A stretch of DNA of 9,174 nucleotides from Planctomycetota bacterium (GTDB lineage: Bacteria > Planctomycetota > UBA8742 > SKZP01), in the NCBI GenBank assembly GCA_007127275.1, contig SKZP01000011.1, forward strand, positions 1-9,174. Reading direction: 5' to 3'. Under the pieces are notes generated by a model, which made no database searches, was not told where the DNA came from, and was given only the letters and a program-made list of their open reading frames with translations. A program made the translations under genes and the position numbers. Shown here piece after piece: positions 6,349-9,174 of the stretch (within the stretch, counting starts at the first letter, position 1; every line of letters begins with the position of its first letter).

Positions 6349-7077
6349 ATGGCTCGATCTATCGTCCTTCTTTCCGGTGGGCTCGACTCGACGGTCAACC
6401 TTTCACGAGCGGTGGCGGAGACGGAGGTCCACACCGTCTTGTACTTCGACTTCGGCCACAAGGCCGCGCAGCGCGAGTTGCGTGCGGCGCGCAACATTGT
6501 TGCAAAGTTTGGCAACGTCAAGCTGCGCACCATCTCGCTTTCCTGGCTGGAGACCATCACGGCGAGCGCAATGGTCGACTCGAAAAAGCGCATTCCACAA
6601 GTGCCTGGCTTCGAGGCGCTCGACGTGCCGGAAAACGGCAACGATGTATCCGAGTATGCGCGCATGGTGTGGGTGCCCAACCGCCTCGGTTTGTTCGTCA
6701 ACATCGGCGCCTGCTTCGCCGAGGCGGAGGACTGCGACTACATCGTCATGGGACTGAACAACACGCGCGGCGTCACAAGCCCGGATCACACCGCGTCGTT
6801 TTTCCAAGCGGCAAACGAGGCGTTGCAAAACTCGACGCTCACCGCGCCGCAAGTGGTCAGCTACACCGGTGCGATGAGCAAAGCGGAGATTGTGGGGCAC
6901 GGCCACGAAATCGGCGCGCCGCTGGAGTCGATTTGGGACTGCTACGGCGGCGACGCGAAAATGTGCGGCCGCTGCGAGAGTTGCATGCGGCTGATCCAGG
7001 CGATGGAGCAGAGCCAGCAAGCCGAGTGGTGGTGGAACCTGCGGACCATGCGCCCTCACGATACGAGCCCGGCATAA
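6349..7077 (+). CDS. queC: 7-cyano-7-deazaguanine synthase (QueC-type)
   Basis: 242 residues, normal for QueC, the ATP-dependent cytoplasmic enzyme that turns 7-carboxy-7-deazaguanine and ammonia into preQ0 on the way to queuosine. The PP-loop SGGLDS is at 9-14. Four cysteines C198, C206, C209 and C212 (WDCY...MCGRCESC) form the QueC zinc site. MSKAEIV..G...GAPLESIWDCYGG before the cysteines is typical. The middle carries VPNR (109-112) rather than the E. coli-type PGRN, which I recall from another QueC branch, while the loop after GLNN (135-138) reads TRGVTSPDHT where the E. coli enzyme has the YPDCR segment, so the substrate loop is diverged. The ATG at 6349 puts the PP-loop at the usual distance from the N-terminus; no Shine-Dalgarno precedes it, and a TTG at 6334 has none either. 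No queD, queE or queF is in the window. It is likely transcribed alone, with a terminator candidate 42 nt downstream. Confidence 0.88.
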   Translation: MARSIVLLSGGLDSTVNLSRAVAETEVHTVLYFDFGHKAAQRELRAARNIVAKFGNVKLRTISLSWLETITASAMVDSKKRIPQVPGFEALDVPENGNDVSEYARMVWVPNRLGLFVNIGACFAEAEDCDYIVMGLNNTRGVTSPDHTASFFQAANEALQNSTLTAPQVVSYTGAMSKAEIVGHGHEIGAPLESIWDCYGGDAKMCGRCESCMRLIQAMEQSQQAEWWWNLRTMRPHDTSPA

Positions 7078-7118
7078 TAGGGTGACGGGGGATCGCACCT
7101 TTGCCTTTCGAGTCCGTT

Positions 7119-7141
7119 GCCGTGGGCGGCCTTCGTTTTTT
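7119..7141 (+). terminator. Weak Rho-independent terminator candidate after queC
   Basis: GCCG-TGGG-CGGC (7119-7130) forms a 4-bp all-GC stem, followed by CTTCG and six T (7136-7141). It lies 42 nt after the queC stop. The stem is short, so efficiency would be modest. Confidence 0.35.
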
Positions 7142-7340
7142 CGGGGATGTGACTAATCTGCGCGGCAAGCTCGGTCGATATGCACAGCCAGGAGGCCGGT
7201 GGACTCGGCGGCGGCACCGTCGCAACGTTCGCCGCCGGTCGGTTGCGCGCCCGGTTACGGACCCACTCGATCGTGTTGGAGCACGGGTCGCGCGGCCGCA
7301 AGACATACCGCCTGACGACTCAACCTGTTCCATCGACCGA

Positions 7341-7346
7341 GGGAGG
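7341..7346 (+). promoter_or_regulatory. Ribosome binding site of the C45-fold lipoprotein
   Basis: GGGAGG with a 7-nt spacer to the ATG at 7354. It fixes the start directly before the signal peptide, although the frame is open further upstream to 7180. Confidence 0.75.
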
Positions 7347-7353
7347 CCGAACC

Positions 7354-8661
7354 ATGGCACCGAACCCGAATCCGTCCAAACCAACACAGCGGCATCTGTT
7401 GCGCCTCGGCGTCACGTTGCTCGTCGCCTTCGCAGTTGCGCCGCTGCTCGTCGCCTGCGGCAGCCGCGACGGAGACCCCGTCGGCATGTCCGAGCGTCAC
7501 CTGCCTGCCGGCAACAGCGGCTACCAGGAAGAGGCCAGCGTCGACTACGCAAGCGTCGGCCTCGTCAACGACGCCATCCCCACCGTGCACCTGATGGGTT
7601 CGCCGCGCGAGATTGGCCGCCAGCACGGCTCGATGCTCGCCACGCTGATCTCGGAGGTGCTCGACGGCTACGTGCTACCGTATGCGGAGTCGCGCGGCGG
7701 CCGCGAACTTTTCGACGTCGGCGCGGAGTTGCTGGAGGAGCACCTCACCGACGACGAGCGCGAAGAAATCCGCGGCATCGCCGAGGGCTCCGAGCGCAGC
7801 GTCGAGGACATCCTTCTGCTCAACACCTTCCTGGATACCGCCGCGGTACTCGCCGGTCGGGAAGGCCACTCCATTCCGCTGCAAGGGGCGGTGATGGGCG
7901 TCTCCAACATGGCCATGTATACCGACGCGCCCGTCTTGGGCGGCACCTTCGAGACGGAAACCGTCGGCGTGCACAGCCGCCCGCAATCGATCGTTTTCGT
8001 CTATCCCCCCGAGGTCGGCAAGCCGTTCATCACCGTCAGCTATCCCGGAATGATCGGCTGCTACTCGGGGATGAACCTTGATGGGGTAAGCCTGTTCGCG
8101 GCGGCGGTGCCGGGGCCACTGGGGCTCAATCCGAGCACGCCGTTCAGCATCCTCTGCCGGCGGGTGCTCGCCCGCACCGACACCGTCGAGGTTGCCGCGG
8201 AGAAGGTGCTACACAGCGACATCTCCACCTCGCACAACCTGACCATTGCCGACAACCAAGAGCGAATCTGGCAGCTCGAATGCAGCGTCGAGCGGATCGT
8301 CGTGCGCAAGAACGCCCGTGGCAAAACCTTCGGCAAGCACGTGTTCTTCTGCTCGAACCACTTCGACGACGAGGACATGGAGTGCCAGCAGGCGCCGCCG
8401 ACGGTGGCGAGCCTGCGCCGGGTGGAAAAGCTCCAAGAGGCGCGCGAGAACCTGCGCGACTTCTACTGGCGCCCGAGCTCGGTGATCGACGCCATGCGCG
8501 AGGCAAGCATTGAGCGCAACCTGTCCGCCTCGGTGATCTTCTTCCCGGACTCGCACACCCTTTATGTCTCGACGGCAGGCGACCCGGATGAGTCGAAACC
8601 GTTCCACCCGCTGACGCCCAACCTCACCTACGGCGTGCTGCGTCCGGAGCTGGCACGGTAG
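7354..8661 (+). CDS. Lipoprotein of the C45/AAT (acyl-CoA:6-APA acyltransferase-like) fold, nucleophile Cys apparently missing
   Basis: 435 residues. The N-terminus is a lipoprotein signal peptide: basic start with R13 and R17, hydrophobic core 18-33, lipobox L32-V33-A34-C35; G36 at +2 gives no inner-membrane retention signal by the E. coli rule, so an outer-membrane anchor is likely. The body follows the C45 family of Ntn acyltransferases/hydrolases: GSPREIGRQHGSML near 85-98, EEIRGIAEGSERSVEDILLLNTFLDTA in the middle, then SYPGMIGCYSGMNLDGVSLF around 228-246 and a C-terminal half with NLTIAD and SNHF. Family members cleave themselves to expose a Cys, usually in a GC(T/S) sequence before a GRN-D-W segment. 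Here that place reads GVSNMAMYTDAP (182-193): Val183 replaces Cys, and the GRN-D-W stretch is absent. S184 could substitute, or the protein may be non-catalytic. C236 in IGCYS lies later than the usual nucleophile. The substrate is unknown. It stands alone between queC and the homogentisate dioxygenase. Confidence 0.8.
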   Translation: MAPNPNPSKPTQRHLLRLGVTLLVAFAVAPLLVACGSRDGDPVGMSERHLPAGNSGYQEEASVDYASVGLVNDAIPTVHLMGSPREIGRQHGSMLATLISEVLDGYVLPYAESRGGRELFDVGAELLEEHLTDDEREEIRGIAEGSERSVEDILLLNTFLDTAAVLAGREGHSIPLQGAVMGVSNMAMYTDAPVLGGTFETETVGVHSRPQSIVFVYPPEVGKPFITVSYPGMIGCYSGMNLDGVSLFAAAVPGPLGLNPSTPFSILCRRVLARTDTVEVAAEKVLHSDISTSHNLTIADNQERIWQLECSVERIVVRKNARGKTFGKHVFFCSNHFDDEDMECQQAPPTVASLRRVEKLQEARENLRDFYWRPSSVIDAMREASIERNLSASVIFFPDSHTLYVSTAGDPDESKPFHPLTPNLTYGVLRPELAR

Positions 8662-8760
8662 TCGGGAAACCGGCCAAGCCCACCACGTACCGCACAGGTC
8701 TAAGAAAAATCCCCCTGGCGAAGTCGTGGGCTAGATCCCGGATCATAAACGTCAGCGGTA

Positions 8761-8772
8761 TCGTTCGAACGA
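8761..8772. repeat. Perfect 12-bp palindrome TCGTTCGAACGA
   Basis: The sequence equals its reverse complement over all 12 bases, with mismatches on both flanks. It lies 100 bp after the lipoprotein stop and about 130 bp upstream of the promoter at 8903. It is the size of a dimeric repressor site, but this is a single copy in the window. Confidence 0.4.
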
Positions 8773-8831
8773 ATCAGGCAGAGGCAGGCAGCAAGGCATG
8801 GTATTGCCCCACGAGGGTCCGTGCCGGGCAA

Positions 8832-8863
8832 GGCCCGCGGTTCTCTTCGGAGGATCGCGGGCC
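8832..8863 (+). terminator. 14-bp hairpin with UUCG tetraloop (possible terminator or RNA element)
   Basis: The arms 8832-8845 and 8850-8863 pair continuously over 14 bp: eight GC pairs at the base (GGCCCGCG/CGCGGGCC), two G-U wobbles (one at position 9, one at position 11), and a C-G pair closing the loop TTCG (8846-8849). The C(UUCG)G cap is exceptionally stable and forms only in plus-strand RNA, so transcription from the left is implied. No U-run follows (the next bases are ACGGCCG), so it is not a standard intrinsic terminator. It sits 171 nt after the lipoprotein stop and 40 nt before the next promoter, which fits the end of the lipoprotein transcript. Confidence 0.55.
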
Positions 8864-8902
8864 ACGGCCGTCTGTTGGGGCGCTGGCGTGTGCTTGCCGG
8901 GC

Positions 8903-8911
8903 TGGTATAGT
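8903..8911 (+). promoter_or_regulatory. Extended -10 promoter for homogentisate dioxygenase
   Basis: TGG-TATAGT fits the extended -10 consensus TGn-TATAAT with five of six bases in the hexamer. The -35 is poor. A start near 8918 would give a leader of about 70 nt before the ATG at 8987. It shares the preceding bases GGGCT with the queC promoter candidate at 6145-6153. Confidence 0.5.
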
Positions 8912-8973
8912 GACGAGCGCGCCTACAAGGTCGCTGTCGGCCTCGTCGGCACGGCCACGAATGAGCACAAAAC

Positions 8974-8980
8974 AAGGAGA
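8974..8980 (+). promoter_or_regulatory. Ribosome binding site of homogentisate dioxygenase
   Basis: AAGGAGA with a 6-nt spacer to the ATG at 8987; a strong Shine-Dalgarno that fixes the start. Confidence 0.8.
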
Positions 8981-8986
8981 CGAACC

Positions 8987-9174
8987 ATGCCCTTTTACGT
9001 CAAGCGCGGCCAAGTCCCCGCGAAACGCCACGTGGCGTTCTACAAGCCCGGCGGTGAAGCGAAGAAAGAGATCTTTACCGAGCAACTGGTCGGCAACAAG
9101 GGCTTCACCGGCATTGCCTCGTTGCTCTACCACATCCACCGGCCTACCGAGATCCTTGACTACAAGGTGCTCAA
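8987..9174 (+). CDS. hmgA: Homogentisate 1,2-dioxygenase, N-terminal part (partial at right edge)
   Basis: 62 codons are visible before the window ends. The enzyme is a cytoplasmic, non-haem iron cupin that opens the ring of homogentisate to maleylacetoacetate, the central step of tyrosine and phenylalanine breakdown. The N-terminus has the pattern of the short bacterial type: MPFYVKRGQVPAKRH (1-15), TEQLVGNKGFTGIASLLYH (31-49) and HRPTE (51-55). These segments are conserved in this family; the iron ligands lie further on, outside the window. The start is set by a strong ribosome binding site and an extended -10 promoter upstream. Whether fumarylacetoacetase or other pathway genes follow cannot be seen. 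A related cupin dioxygenase is a less likely alternative. Confidence 0.85.
   Translation, partial: MPFYVKRGQVPAKRHVAFYKPGGEAKKEIFTEQLVGNKGFTGIASLLYHIHRPTEILDYKVL

Larger units (their letters stand above)
8662..8986. other. Intergenic region between the C45-fold lipoprotein and homogentisate dioxygenase
   Basis: 325 bp without a gene; the minus-strand frames here are shadows. From left to right it holds an inverted pair AGCCCAC/GTGGGCT (8677-8683 with 8726-8732), a 12-bp palindrome (8761-8772), a tandem AGGCAG-like run (about 8776-8792), a long UUCG-capped hairpin (8832-8863), an extended -10 promoter (8903-8911) and a ribosome binding site (8974-8980). Confidence 0.6.

Noticed and set aside
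7180..7353. N-terminal extension of the C45-fold lipoprotein (start at 7180)
   Set aside because: It would bury the lipoprotein signal peptide; the ATG at 7354 has an ideal ribosome binding site.
1..9174. CRISPR array, tRNA, rRNA, insertion sequence or phage genes
   Set aside because: No regularly spaced repeats, tRNA-like cloverleaf, transposase or phage motif was seen on either strand.

Overview
The window is GC-rich DNA with dense genes, apparently from a Gram-negative bacterium. A lipobox lipoprotein, a one-chain receiver plus eukaryote-type Ser/Thr kinase, a double-length ThyX-like protein and a homogentisate dioxygenase of the short bacterial type together suggest a deltaproteobacterial lineage in the broad sense (Myxococcota, Desulfobacterota, Binatota or relatives). 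That placement is inference from gene content; there is no rRNA or other phylogenetic marker. I see no tRNA, rRNA, CRISPR array, transposase or integrase.

Layout. The left edge (1-326, +) is the C-terminal part of a family-2 ThiF-like enzyme. It converges on two minus-strand genes: a 550-residue tandem ThyX-family protein (458-2110) and, upstream of it, a 495-residue unrecognised protein with a beta-rich N-terminal region and a long acidic, low-complexity tail (2391-3878). An 833-bp non-coding stretch (3879-4711) separates this pair from four plus-strand genes: a receiver-Ser/Thr kinase (4712-6055), a QueC-type 7-cyano-7-deazaguanine synthase (6349-7077), a lipoprotein with the C45/AAT acyltransferase fold but without the expected cysteine nucleophile (7354-8661), and the start of a homogentisate 1,2-dioxygenase (8987 to the right edge).

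How the genes fit together. The plus-strand genes are spaced by about 275-325 bp, and three of the gaps contain their own promoter, hairpin or terminator candidates, so they look like separate transcription units rather than an operon. The annotated functions (thiamine or sulfur-carrier activation, thymidylate-type flavin chemistry, signalling, queuosine precursor synthesis, envelope hydrolase, tyrosine catabolism) do not form one pathway.

The most unusual items are the tandem ThyX protein, whose first half has lost the RHR signature; the acidic-tail protein next to it; the C45-fold lipoprotein with no Cys nucleophile; a structured leader of about 190 nt ahead of queC, whose start codon has no Shine-Dalgarno sequence; and a 14-bp hairpin with a UUCG loop upstream of the homogentisate dioxygenase promoter. 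I did not find a clear multi-gene novel system.
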